Below are positions 35,990 to 45,073 of a stretch of DNA of 64,000 nucleotides, in pieces; position 1 is the stretch's first letter; the number at the start of each line of letters is the position of its first letter. The position numbers and the translations under genes were made by a program. Location: assembly GCF_000426285.1 (NCBI RefSeq), contig NZ_AUFB01000001.1:62001-126000 (forward strand). The letters are read 5' to 3'. The DNA is from Rhizobium leucaenae USDA 9039 (GTDB lineage Bacteria > Pseudomonadota > Alphaproteobacteria > Rhizobiales > Rhizobiaceae). The notes under the pieces are model-generated. The model was not told the origin of the DNA, ran no database searches, and saw only the letters and a program-made list of their open reading frames with translations.

Positions 35990-36984
35990 GATATCACCCT
36001 GCGTCCGCGGAAGCTAAGGACTTCCATCCAGAAGCCCATCGACCACGCAAAATGCATGACCATAGCCGAGATGGCGGCAAGCGGTCCGTATGGGTTCTTT
36101 TCTCCAAGAGCGATCCAGAAGCCGTAGGCGACGCAGGCGAAAGCCCAAAGGCTGATGGGAACGACCGCGATCCAATTGAGGATCGCCAGAAAGGCGCCGA
36201 TGAAGATCGGAACGACGGCCAACGGCAGCATCTGGCGGACGCTGGGTACGCTGCGATGCTTAAGAATATTGCGCGCCCGGCCGCGGCCGTAGCCGAGATA
36301 CTGTCGGAAGAGCGTCGGAATGCTGGAACGCGGATAATAGGTCATGGCCGTCTTGTCGGTGAGCCAAATGCGATAGCTGGCTTTGCGCAGGCGATAGTCG
36401 AGTTCCGCATCCTCGTTATGGCTGAAGGCTTCGTCGTAGCCGCCGACGGCGCGGAAGGCAGCGATGCGCATCAGCGCGTGATGGCCGTGATCGGCCCAAT
36501 GCCCCTTGGCGCCTTCGCGATGCTTCGAGCCGCCATTGCCGAGCTTTGAATTCTGCGCCACTGCCGTTGCCTTCTGGAAGGCGCTGAAGCCCATGGTGCG
36601 CATGGCGACGACGACGGAATCCGCGCCGGTCGCATCGGCCTCTTGCACCAGTATCTGGCAGTAATCCCGGGGATAGTCGCCATGGGCGTCGATGCGGATG
36701 AGATAGTCGTAGTCATCGCCCAACGTTTCGACCGCAAGATTGATCGCAGCACTTTGCAGCCGCTTCGGATTGTCGAGCAGGAGAATGCGCGGATCGGCCG
36801 CGGCGATCTCCCTTACAATATCGCGGGTTCTATCCGTGCTGCCGCCATCGGCAACCACGATGCGGGCATCAAGTTCGTCCAGAGCACGGCCGAGCTTCGC
36901 AAGCAGCGGCTCGATATGCTTCCCCTCATTGAGGCATGGGATAACGATCAAGCAACGCATATCCATGGGAATTCCGGTCTTCAT
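35986..36984 (-). CDS. exoA: Succinoglycan beta-1,3-glucosyltransferase, ExoA
   Basis: 332 residues, GT2: CLIVIPCLNEGKHIEPLLAKL, VADGGSTDRTRDIV near residue 45 and IRIDAHGDYP near 97, followed by three hydrophobic helices at the C-terminus (about 250-315). It transfers the first glucose to the lipid-linked galactose. ATGA overlaps join it to exoL and exoM. In-frame ATGs at 36966 and 36960 are alternative starts. Confidence 0.93.
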   Translation of the reverse strand: MKTGIPMDMRCLIVIPCLNEGKHIEPLLAKLGRALDELDARIVVADGGSTDRTRDIVREIAAADPRILLLDNPKRLQSAAINLAVETLGDDYDYLIRIDAHGDYPRDYCQILVQEADATGADSVVVAMRTMGFSAFQKATAVAQNSKLGNGGSKHREGAKGHWADHGHHALMRIAAFRAVGGYDEAFSHNEDAELDYRLRKASYRIWLTDKTAMTYYPRSSIPTLFRQYLGYGRGRARNILKHRSVPSVRQMLPLAVVPIFIGAFLAILNWIAVVPISLWAFACVAYGFWIALGEKNPYGPLAAISAMVMHFAWSMGFWMEVLSFRGRRVIS

Positions 36985-38186
36985 TGCAATCCACCTCTAT
37001 TGCGATGCAGTTGTGGGAGGGTCTGTAATTCGGCCGTTTGCTGGCCGGCGTCCGTAAGGGAGGCCAGCCGCTCTACCAGTCCTCGGCATTCGGCGCGGTC
37101 GGTCATCCATTGCCTACGGTCCTGCGCGGCCAAGGCGTTGAAGGCGGCGAGGTAGCGTTCACTGTTCATATCGCCCAGGAGAGCGACCAAGTTTGCGGCG
37201 TTCGCCTTTTCGAGCGTCAGCCCGGTTTTCCGGTTTGCCAAAAACCGTGCAGTCTCGGTACCGTCCACGGCGATCGGCACGGCGCCGTGCAGTCCGCCTT
37301 CATAGAGACGGTTCGGCAATAGCCAACTGGAATTCAGTCCCTCTTCGAAAAAGTCGATCGCCCAGGAAAATTGCACTTCGCCGTAGATCGCCGCGAGGTC
37401 CTCGGGATTCTTGTAGGGGCCGTCGAAGCGCATGAAAGGCGCATCGCGCACGAACCCGTCAAAATCGTTGAATTCCGAATGAGCCGGCCGGCCACGCAAG
37501 ATGATCTCGAACCGACCTTCCATCCGCCGCGAAAAATTAGCAAGCAATTCCAGTGACTTGCGGCAGCGAAGCGCACCGAACCAGCCGATTTTCCAGGGCT
37601 CTCCGCTGCTCGGCAAGCGGGGTACGGCGATCTCCGCCCTGATGCCATCGATCGCCAGGACCTTATTCTCGAGAAGGACGATCGGCAGGTCGAGACCGGA
37701 ACGAGAGCGGAAATAATGCTCGACGAAGGCCGGTGAACTGGTCAGCAGCAGCGCCGCATCCGTGCCGAAATGACGCTCCGCACTGCGAAGAGCGCCGCCA
37801 AAGACATCCTTGCGCAGCAGCAGCCGGTGAATATCGAGGCATTCATAGACAACGGGCATATCGCCGCCGAGGATGGACTTGGCGCGGTTGGCCACGGCCA
37901 GCATTTCGAGATTGCGGCCGATGACCACGTCCGGCTTTTCGACCGAGCGCAGCAAGCTGCGCAGTTGCAGAGCCGACTTGGCAACGGCGGCGATACGCTG
38001 CGCGAAATGGGAGTCGCGCGTCCGGCCGAGTTCGATCGGCTCGACGCCGTCAATGGCAGCCAGCGTATTGTCATCGCGCCGAAAGCCCGCCAGCGTCACC
38101 TTCGCCCCACCGGCCTGCAGCATCAGCACCCGCCTGCGGATGGCGGGATCGGCGAGATCGTGGACGAAATAAAGAATATGCAGCAT
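36981..38186 (-). CDS. exoL: Succinoglycan glycosyltransferase, ExoL
   Basis: 401 residues from the ATG at 38186; the frame is open to 38333, but that part overlaps exoK and is not family-like. It starts LHILYFVHDLADPAIRRRVLML, a Rossmann opening of GT-B enzymes, and contains VVYECLDIHRLLL and ENKVLAIDG. ExoL is needed to add the second glucose. Its identity rests mostly on position between exoK and exoA and on size; ExoL is not a GT2 protein, in agreement with the absence of a GT2 opening. Confidence 0.88.
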   Translation of the reverse strand: MLHILYFVHDLADPAIRRRVLMLQAGGAKVTLAGFRRDDNTLAAIDGVEPIELGRTRDSHFAQRIAAVAKSALQLRSLLRSVEKPDVVIGRNLEMLAVANRAKSILGGDMPVVYECLDIHRLLLRKDVFGGALRSAERHFGTDAALLLTSSPAFVEHYFRSRSGLDLPIVLLENKVLAIDGIRAEIAVPRLPSSGEPWKIGWFGALRCRKSLELLANFSRRMEGRFEIILRGRPAHSEFNDFDGFVRDAPFMRFDGPYKNPEDLAAIYGEVQFSWAIDFFEEGLNSSWLLPNRLYEGGLHGAVPIAVDGTETARFLANRKTGLTLEKANAANLVALLGDMNSERYLAAFNALAAQDRRQWMTDRAECRGLVERLASLTDAGQQTAELQTLPQLHRNRGGLQ

Positions 38187-38293
38187 GAAAACTTTCGCTT
38201 TCGTGCCTGGCCGGAAGCCGGGCGCCTCGTTTCGGTCGTGTTGCATCGGATTCATTGCCCCGGCCGCGGAATCCGCTTCGCAGCCGGAATGTT

Positions 38294-39097
38294 TCAGTTG
38301 AGCTTGCAGGCGATCGATTCCGGGAATTGGCACTTGTCGCCCGCCGCCGTGAAGGCAACGCGATCGATCTGCATGGTTGCGGGGCCGCCGCCATAGGCGA
38401 ACTTGCCCATCCAGTCGTTCAGCGTGTCCGTGCCCCAGAGGCTGAAGAAGATCTTTTGGGCATGTGTCGGCACTTTCGAGGGGTCGGTGACCTCCCGGAC
38501 GAGCTGGCCGTTCACGTAATAGCGCAACCGGTCTTTTTCCCAGACGAAGGCGTAATCGTTGAAGCCTTGATCGGCACCACCGGCGACCGGGACATATTTC
38601 TCATTGCCGCCTTTGGCGCTGACATATTGATTGACCTGAACCTGGGCCGGGTTTTTGCCAAGTACTTCGAAATCAATCTCGTCGTGCGGTTTCTTGTCGG
38701 TCGGACCGATATAGGTGAAGAAAGCCGAATTGAGGCCGGAGCCTGTGGCGGTGCGATAACGCGCTTCGTACGTGCCGTAGCCGTAGGTCTTAGTCGTTTG
38801 AATCTCGCCGCAAGCGTAGTCGCGGGCACCCGTCTTAGCCTGGGTGAATTTAAGCTGCAGCATGCCGTTCTCAACACCGATCTGCTTCTTGGACCATGTG
38901 CAGTTCTGGTGCGGGCCGTTGTTCCAGCCATCCGAAATGTACCAACGCGCGCTGTCGATTTTGTCGAAGTTGTCGACGAAAGACGTTCCGCTCGGCTGGG
39001 GCTCCTGAGCGAAAACCGCGCAGGGAATAAGGCCGCTGCTCAAAACGGCGCCGGAAACGAGGCTGAGTCTTAGCGCATGAAAGATCGGTTTCGTCAT
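38294..39097 (-). CDS. exoK: Secreted GH16 endo-beta-glycanase, ExoK
   Basis: 267 residues: Sec signal peptide (hydrophobic LSLVSGAVLSSGLIPCAVFA, cleavage after FA), then a GH16 jelly roll with the catalytic HDEIDFEVLG (nucleophile and acid/base Glu, near residue 137). ExoK cuts nascent succinoglycan into low-molecular-weight forms. AAGGTG precedes the ATG. It ends 107 bp before exoL and stands directly behind the exoH remnant. Confidence 0.94.
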   Translation of the reverse strand: MTKPIFHALRLSLVSGAVLSSGLIPCAVFAQEPQPSGTSFVDNFDKIDSARWYISDGWNNGPHQNCTWSKKQIGVENGMLQLKFTQAKTGARDYACGEIQTTKTYGYGTYEARYRTATGSGLNSAFFTYIGPTDKKPHDEIDFEVLGKNPAQVQVNQYVSAKGGNEKYVPVAGGADQGFNDYAFVWEKDRLRYYVNGQLVREVTDPSKVPTHAQKIFFSLWGTDTLNDWMGKFAYGGGPATMQIDRVAFTAAGDKCQFPESIACKLN

Positions 39098-39117
39098 GTG
39101 TCACCTTTACTCGTTCA

Positions 39118-39423
39118 CTAGGAGGTCACTCGCCGGCCACCGGCGGCCAGGATTTCAACGCTCGGCCGCGTGGGGCTGCCGGTCAGCAGATCGTAAAAGG
39201 AGGGCGGGACGCCGGAAATGGCGCTCGGGCGGAGAAGGCGAAAGCCAAACAGGCTGTCGCGCAGGAAGATCCGAAACCAGTCAAAGAGGCCGTAGGCGCC
39301 GTTGAATGGGCTGGAATCCGTATCAAACGGGATATGTACAAACATGGTGCCCGGGATGAGCACAATGCGCATGCGATTGATCCGCGAAGACACGTTGGCA
39401 GTCACATTCACGATAGCTGTCAC
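39118..39423 (-). pseudogene. exoH: Truncated ExoH-type succinyl (acyl)transferase remnant
   Basis: 101 codons. Residues 12-59 (SSRINRMRIVLIPGTMFVHI..., ending IFLRDSLF) match the start of acyltransferase-3 proteins of the ExoH type, including the first membrane helix. After that the reading frame degenerates: PSAISG, part of the usual LSAISGYLLF, survives with altered flanks, and the frame stops 20 bp before exoK. A normal ExoH is about 370 residues with ten helices, so some 800 bp are missing. The product cannot be a working acyltransferase. Confidence 0.75.
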
Positions 39424-40164
39424 CCCTTTTCAGACCGCTCCCCCCTTGCAGCCGTTCTAACCAGAGCAGACTAGAGCCCGCAGACGTAAGCTAGGGCGAT
39501 CTCGGGAAAGGAAATATGGCGGTGCAGCAAAAAACTGGGGTGCGCGACCCGGTAGACCCGTTGTCGCGCTATGAAAATTGGTGGGAAAACATCTAACTCG
39601 ATTGGATTAGAACCCACATAGGTATTTGGTATTAAATGGATTTAAGAATGGTATCATATTCTGAAGGTGACATGGAATTACACGCTGCGGCGGCACCAAA
39701 TTTTTTTCCACCGGCCGAGGATTTTTTTGCGTTGCCGCGGAATCCGGGGTCAATCATGATCAAAATGGGGCAATGATACAAGCTTATTGAGAAAAGACGA
39801 ATAAAATAGCTCTCCTTTAGGTGGAATTTTGCTTTGAACACTGTGCGTAAGGGACGAGTTCCACGACTTGCGCGTTAGCGCCCCCGTGCCCAGCCTGAGC
39901 GGCGTTCGGCAGCGAACGCCAAAAGGGCAATTGCTCGTCGGCCGCTGAAAAGCGCACCATCAATCCCGACGAAGGCAACGCCATCTTTGATAAAACACAC
40001 TATTCGACATTGTTCGTAATCGAACGGGCGCTAACTGTGGGGCCATGGCGACATTCTGTCTCCCGGGACCGGCTGAAAATCGGCGATGGAGAGGTCGAAA
40101 AATGCGTGGCCGCGCTCCTGCGAAGGGGTTGCAAATTCTTTGTTGAAACCACAAGGGCGAGAAA
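39424..40164. other. 741-bp gene-free region between exoH remnant and exoW
   Basis: No convincing gene. The part 39480-39840 is clearly AT-richer than the neighbours and contains only short frames with low-complexity coding. A perfect 8-bp hairpin GGCGTTCG-GCAG-CGAACGCC lies at 39901-39920 without a T-run. In S. meliloti exoT and exoI lie between exoH and exoW; neither is found, so this may be a deletion scar that now holds the divergent promoters of exoHK... and exoWV. Confidence 0.6.
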
Positions 40165-41124
40165 ATGGCGTCAATTACGATAGTTATTCCTTTCTACCAG
40201 CGACAGAAAGGCATTCTGCAGCGTGCATTGACGTCCATATCCAAGCAAGTATTTCAGGATTTCGATATTGTCATCGTCGACGACGAATCGCCGCTGCCGG
40301 CGGAAAGCGAGCTGCAATCGCTTAGCGCTGAAGATCGGGCGCGAATTAGGGTGATCCGTCAGGCCAATGCAGGACCGGGCGGCGCCCGCAATACCGGCCT
40401 CGACAACGTGCCGGCTTCAAGCCGCTTCGTCGCTTTCCTCGATTCCGACGACGAATGGGCGCCGCTACATCTCAGCAATGCCTTCGAGGCGCTGACGCGC
40501 CATGACGCCGATTGCTATTGGGACTCGATCGAAGGCGGTGAGGGGTTTTCCTATCATTTCGGCATAGCGGAGCTCGTTAAATCGGCAGATGCCACGCGTC
40601 TTTCCGCCCGCCCTTCGCTGATCGAAGTTCCCGATGTCGCCAGCGTCATGCTGAAAGACTGGGCCTTCTTGCATCTATCCTGCATGGTGATCGGACGGCC
40701 GCTGTTCGAAAAAATTCGTTTCGAGGCCAAACTGCGGCTGGCGGCCGAGGACGTGCTGTTCTTCTGCGATTGCATTCTGGCTGCCAAGCGCGTGTTGCTC
40801 TGCGAAGACGCCGGTGCCTTGCGTGGGGAGGGAATGAATATTTTTCATAGCATCGACAGCGCCTCGCCGGAGTTTCTGCGGCAGCAGTTCAACACTTGGA
40901 CGGCGCTCGACACGCTGGAGCAGCGGTTTTTGCAGCGACCCCAAGACATTGCGTCAATTCGTTCCTATAAAAATCGCGCCCGAAAACAGGCGATATGGAG
41001 CCAAGTAGGGCAGCTACGCCGGCGACAATTGCCGCAATTTGGGCTGCTGATGAGGTGGGCATGGCGCGATCCTGCGATATTGCAGAGTGCGGTGCAGCTT
41101 GCCGTGAGCAAATTTACGCCCTAG
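40165..41124 (+). CDS. exoW: Succinoglycan glucosyltransferase, ExoW
   Basis: 319 residues, the size of S. meliloti ExoW. GT2 domain: ITIVIPFYQRQKGILQRAL, IVIVDDESPLPAE near residue 34 and FLDSDDEWAPLHL near 92. ExoW adds the seventh sugar. AAGGGCGAG stands before the ATG. It is followed by exoV after 90 bp; exoT, normally upstream, is missing. Confidence 0.9.
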   Translation: MASITIVIPFYQRQKGILQRALTSISKQVFQDFDIVIVDDESPLPAESELQSLSAEDRARIRVIRQANAGPGGARNTGLDNVPASSRFVAFLDSDDEWAPLHLSNAFEALTRHDADCYWDSIEGGEGFSYHFGIAELVKSADATRLSARPSLIEVPDVASVMLKDWAFLHLSCMVIGRPLFEKIRFEAKLRLAAEDVLFFCDCILAAKRVLLCEDAGALRGEGMNIFHSIDSASPEFLRQQFNTWTALDTLEQRFLQRPQDIASIRSYKNRARKQAIWSQVGQLRRRQLPQFGLLMRWAWRDPAILQSAVQLAVSKFTP

Positions 41125-41214
41125 CTTTCGCACCTGCAGCAAAGCTGACATGCCGCACATTCCTAAAGAGCCAACGCGTGTTCGGCTACTACCTAAATCA
41201 CCAAGGAGACCTGT

Positions 41215-42159
41215 ATGAAGCCGTTCCACTGGGAATCCACCCATGGCAATTTTGGTGACGATCTCAATCTCTGGCTCTGGGATTTCTTGCTCCCGGGCTT
41301 GCGCGACGTGCATAGAGAAACGCTGCTCGTCGGGGTTGGCACCGTCCTCAACACCCTGATCCTACCGCTCGACGGTCATAAGCTCGTGATCGGCAGCGGC
41401 TTCGGCTACGGCTCGCTACCGGAGATGGGCGACAAGACCAAGTGGGATATCCGCAGCGTGCGCGGCCCGCTGACGGCGGAAAAAGTCGGCCTGCCGCAGG
41501 ACATGGGCATCATCGATCCGGCAGTAATGGTAACTGAAATGCCGGAATTCAAAAACCTGCCGAAAACCAATCGCCGAACTTTCGTTCCGCATTGGGAGTC
41601 GGCGGCAGCCGGGCTCTGGCCGGAGATCTGCAAGACCGTTGGGCTGTCGTATCTCGACCCGCGCGGCGAGGCAAAGGCCGTCATCCGCGAGATCGCAACG
41701 TCCGAGCTGATCGTCGCGGAGTCCATGCATGGCGCGATCCTTGCCGACGCCTTCCGCGTACCGTGGATTGCTGTCAGTACATCACGCGCGATCAACAACT
41801 TCAAGTGGAACGACTGGGCCCGCTCTCTCGGTGTAACCTATGCGCCAAAACAGATTCCGGTTTCCACCCGGGCAGAAGCTATCGCCAAGGGTGCCCGGTT
41901 CTGGGGCGTTGGCTTCGAACGTGACGAGCAGGCTGTCGAAGAGCTGGCGAGGGACGGACATGGAGAAACGGCGGTACTCGCCGATCCCCAGCAGACCCGC
42001 CTCAGGGCAATGGCGAAACAGGCGCTTGCCGTACCCTCGGCGCTGGCGCTGTGGCAGGCGAGCAAGGCGAAACCGCAACTGAGCGCCGACGCCGCACTTG
42101 CCAATCGCAAGCAACGCCTTTTCGATGTTCTCGAAGGCGTCCGCCGCGATTATTTCTGA
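41215..42159 (+). CDS. exoV: Succinoglycan pyruvyl transferase, ExoV
   Basis: 314 residues of the polysaccharide pyruvyl transferase family: GNFGDDLNLWLWDFLLPG near the N-terminus, VRGPLTAEKVGLP near residue 84 and SELIVAESMHGAILADAFRVPW near 163. It adds a pyruvate ketal to the terminal glucose, a step required for polymerisation. AAGGAG lies 7 bp before the ATG. It converges on exoU with a gap of 12 bp. Confidence 0.93.
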   Translation: MKPFHWESTHGNFGDDLNLWLWDFLLPGLRDVHRETLLVGVGTVLNTLILPLDGHKLVIGSGFGYGSLPEMGDKTKWDIRSVRGPLTAEKVGLPQDMGIIDPAVMVTEMPEFKNLPKTNRRTFVPHWESAAAGLWPEICKTVGLSYLDPRGEAKAVIREIATSELIVAESMHGAILADAFRVPWIAVSTSRAINNFKWNDWARSLGVTYAPKQIPVSTRAEAIAKGARFWGVGFERDEQAVEELARDGHGETAVLADPQQTRLRAMAKQALAVPSALALWQASKAKPQLSADAALANRKQRLFDVLEGVRRDYF

Positions 42160-42171
42160 TATCGAGCGAAT

Positions 42172-43194
42172 TTATTCAGGAGCGGCCTGCAGCAGATAGC
42201 GCAGGCCGTTCGCTCCAGAATGCGCAATCGGTACCCCGCCGCCCTTGCGAAAACGTTCCGTTTTGTCGGCAAGAATGCCACCGGCAATGGCCGGAATGGC
42301 TGCAGGCTTGCCCAATGCATAGGAGGCCGCCGCCGCCAGGCCCGATTTCCCTTTGATATCGAGAAAGCGACGCAGCTCATAGCGGCCGCGAACATGCTGC
42401 TCATGGCGGCGGATGGCGGCTGCGTCAGCCGGGGAGAGGCCGCCGTCGGCAAGGATTGCCCGGTCGGCTTCATAAAGCCTGTGCAGATCTTCGGTGCGAT
42501 GCTGGCCACTGAGCGAATTGCTGCGCACCACGGCGCCATAACCGCAGCTATGAATGACCTTATAGCGCGCGCTCCTAGCCAAGGCCCGTACGTAGAGATC
42601 GTAATCCTCTCCCAGACGGAGGGCTTCGTTATAACGCAAGCCTTGAGCGTCCAGGAACGACCGGCGCATCAGCGGCTTCAGAAAACCGATCTCGCCGCGT
42701 CGCACTCCCGGTTTGGAAATATTACCTTCGACAAAGGCGACCAGATCCAGGAAGCGCGGTTTTGGATCGAAACGATCGACCATTGTAAGAGCATCGGAAA
42801 CTGAATCGGCGTTGACGAAAGCGATATTGTCAGCGACGAAATCCCAATTGTCGCTTTCGAGCAAAGGTTTGAATCGCCCTGGAAAAAAGAAATCATCGGC
42901 ATCGAGGATGCTGATCAGGGGGGCACGCGACATCTCGATCGCATGATTGCGTGCTGCGGCCGGGCCGCGGTTTTCGTCGAACTCATGGATGATAAGACGC
43001 CCACTGCCGTCGTCGGCGAGTCTGGCGGAAGCGGAGGTGCCGTCTATCGAGCCGTCGTCGATTACGACGACTTCAGCGACCTCTGGCTCGCAAAGGGCGG
43101 AAGCAACGGCAAGGCCAATGGTGTCGCTGGCATTCTTCGCGGCAATAATCACGCAGACATTGTTTTCGGCACTGTCAGTCACTTCAGCCTCCAT
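42172..43194 (-). CDS. exoU: Succinoglycan glucosyltransferase, ExoU
   Basis: 340 residues, GT2: VCVIIAAKNASDTIGLAVASAL, VVIDDGSIDGTS near residue 44 and SILDADDFFFPGR near 93. ExoU adds the sixth sugar. It is similar in layout to exoO (both have RIGEDY/RLGEDYD near the middle), suggesting an old duplication. It stands alone on the minus strand between exoV and exoX. Confidence 0.9.
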   Translation of the reverse strand: MEAEVTDSAENNVCVIIAAKNASDTIGLAVASALCEPEVAEVVVIDDGSIDGTSASARLADDGSGRLIIHEFDENRGPAAARNHAIEMSRAPLISILDADDFFFPGRFKPLLESDNWDFVADNIAFVNADSVSDALTMVDRFDPKPRFLDLVAFVEGNISKPGVRRGEIGFLKPLMRRSFLDAQGLRYNEALRLGEDYDLYVRALARSARYKVIHSCGYGAVVRSNSLSGQHRTEDLHRLYEADRAILADGGLSPADAAAIRRHEQHVRGRYELRRFLDIKGKSGLAAAASYALGKPAAIPAIAGGILADKTERFRKGGGVPIAHSGANGLRYLLQAAPE

Positions 43195-43271
43195 GAATTC
43201 TGCCGGAGACTTAGGACGGCGTCAGCCATCGACAACCATGCCAGTGCCAAAAGATGTGCCTGGCAGAGACC

Positions 43272-43562
43272 TTAAGGATTGAAGGGCTCGGAACGATTGA
43301 GATTTGAAGCGGGCAGGCCGGTGACCTTATCGTCATCGCGCAACGGCACTGCAGCCGAGTCTTGATTCAGCGACGCCTCTCGCGCGCTCCGTTCTTTCCA
43401 GACCAGGAAGAGGACACCGATAAAATAACCGATCTGCAGTAGCACTGCACAAATCGCTGTTTCGATGAAAGTGGTCGAAACTGATTGTGTAAGAAAATAG
43501 GTGGCAATGGCAAATACAGCCAAGGTGCCGACCATGCTGATGAAAACGCGAGGCGCATACAT
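43272..43562 (-). CDS. exoX: Exopolysaccharide production repressor, ExoX
   Basis: 96 residues: MYAPRVFISMVGTLAVFAIATYFL forms the first membrane helix (given here in one piece with its start), a second helix lies at about 36-56 (AICAVLLQIGYFIGVLFLVW), and a polar tail follows. This two-helix layout and size are those of ExoX/Psi proteins, small inner-membrane inhibitors that lower EPS synthesis by acting on ExoY. It is divergent from exoY, as in S. meliloti; the balance of exoX and exoY dose sets EPS output. Confidence 0.88.
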   Translation of the reverse strand: MYAPRVFISMVGTLAVFAIATYFLTQSVSTTFIETAICAVLLQIGYFIGVLFLVWKERSAREASLNQDSAAVPLRDDDKVTGLPASNLNRSEPFNP

Positions 43563-44310
43563 GACGTCACCTCCGGCGCATAGTCATCAGGAAAAGAGCG
43601 ATCAAGGTCTTACCTCCCTAAATAGACCCCACAAGTCAAATATATTTAATGAATCCTTGAGATTCAACCAAATGACGGGTGGTCCATTACGATTACGGAA
43701 CGAATACGACTTTAACGCATCACCCGTTAAAACTACTCCTCCATAATACGTGCAATTGCAGTCGATTTCGCCGTTCTTTTTCCATATTTCCCGCATAGAT
43801 TGCCAGGCGGCGATTTGTGCAATCTAAGTGAGCATGCCTCCTCATCGTACAGGTCTCGAATTGAGCCAAATCAATCAACTTTTATTACACAGTCTGGCTA
43901 TCGCCATCGCCACTATGTGCATTGCAGTATGGTGCTGCAATGCAATATTTTTCACGTAAAATCAAGTTTGCGCATAAACGTTCAAGAGTGCGCACGGCCA
44001 ATTTTCAAAAAGAGCGAATGAATAAACCCGCTATATGGCCGTTAACATTCTCTCCGATCCCGATCCGCAACGTAATTAACGCTTTTTCCAGCCGTTTATA
44101 CAATACATTCTTTAGTACAATTATTATATAAGAAATATCTAAACTGACGAAAACTACCGCCCTGGGGGTAAAACCCGGCAGTGGTTTCGCACCGCCACAA
44201 AAATTTGGCTTAAAAAATCATAATCGCCACCTACACTCCCCACTGCAAAGCCCTAACTAGGCGCCCGAGACATTTCCGACCAATTCGCCAACATGAATGG
44301 AGTCATCTCT
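43563..44310. other. 748-bp AT-rich divergent control region between exoX and exoY
   Basis: No gene is supported; the frames inside are short and AT-rich. It contains several A/T tracts (44090-44160) and the G-rich CCTGGGGGTAAAACCCGG at about 44161-44178, a small inverted repeat (GGG TAAAA CCC). In related species the zinc-finger regulator MucR/Ros and other factors act on exoX-exoY, so this is the likely place for their sites, but no motif is asserted. Confidence 0.6.
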
Positions 44311-44991
44311 ATGAAGTCTGCGACGAGATCGGCCACATCGGCTTTTTTCAGCGCTCCGGAAAGCGACGTCTTTCCCCCGACAGGTGGATTCCTTAAGAGG
44401 ACGTTCGACGTAACCGCCGCATTGACGGCGCTGATTTTCATCAGCCCCATCTTCCTTATGCTTATGCTTTTGGTAAAGCTATCGGATCGGGGGCCCGTTT
44501 TTTACGGCCATCGCCGCATTGGACACAACGGCAAGACCTTCCGTTGCCTGAAGTTCCGTACCATGGTCGTCGATGGCGACAGGGTTCTGAAGGCCTATCT
44601 GCAGGCCAACCCCCGAGCAATGGACGAGTGGCGTGCAACACGCAAACTGCAGGATGATCCGCGGGTCACCCTTGTCGGCGCGGTGCTTCGCAAACTCAGC
44701 CTCGACGAGTTGCCGCAGCTCATCAATATCATTCGCGGTGAAATGAGCGTCGTCGGGCCGCGTCCCGTCGTCGAAGACGAGCTGGAACTCTACGAAAACG
44801 CAGCGATCTACTACCTCCAATCCCGCCCTGGCCTGACAGGCCTCTGGCAGGTCAGCGGTCGCAACGACGTGTCCTATGCCAGCCGGGTCGCTTTCGACAC
44901 GCACTACGTCAAGAACTGGTCGCTCAGCAGCGACGTTGTCATCATCGCCAAAACCATTCCTGCGGTCTGCCTGTCGCGTGGCAGCTACTGA
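44311..44991 (+). CDS. exoY: Undecaprenyl-phosphate galactose phosphotransferase, ExoY
   Basis: 226 residues from the ATG at 44311 (GGAG 9 bp upstream; an ATG at 44293 is in frame). This start gives the S. meliloti length and the same MKSATRS opening. It has one N-terminal membrane helix (VTAALTALIFISPIFLMLML) and the bacterial sugar transferase core: YGHRRIGHNGKTF, CLKFRTM, KLSLDELPQL and SVVGPRPV. It starts each succinoglycan unit by loading galactose-1-phosphate onto the lipid carrier. Target of ExoX inhibition. Confidence 0.95.
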   Translation: MKSATRSATSAFFSAPESDVFPPTGGFLKRTFDVTAALTALIFISPIFLMLMLLVKLSDRGPVFYGHRRIGHNGKTFRCLKFRTMVVDGDRVLKAYLQANPRAMDEWRATRKLQDDPRVTLVGAVLRKLSLDELPQLINIIRGEMSVVGPRPVVEDELELYENAAIYYLQSRPGLTGLWQVSGRNDVSYASRVAFDTHYVKNWSLSSDVVIIAKTIPAVCLSRGSY

Positions 44992-45073
44992 TGGCGAACG
45001 CAGATACCGCAGGGAGATGCCTGCGGTTTCCCCGCAATGCGGGGCTGCACTCTAATAACAGGGAAGATCCTGC

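Noticed and set aside
39632..39841. 69-codon minus-strand frame in the empty exo region
   Set aside because: AT-rich, no ribosome site, no recognisable fold.
39901..39920. Perfect 8-bp hairpin as a terminator
   Set aside because: No T-run on either strand and no gene ending next to it.
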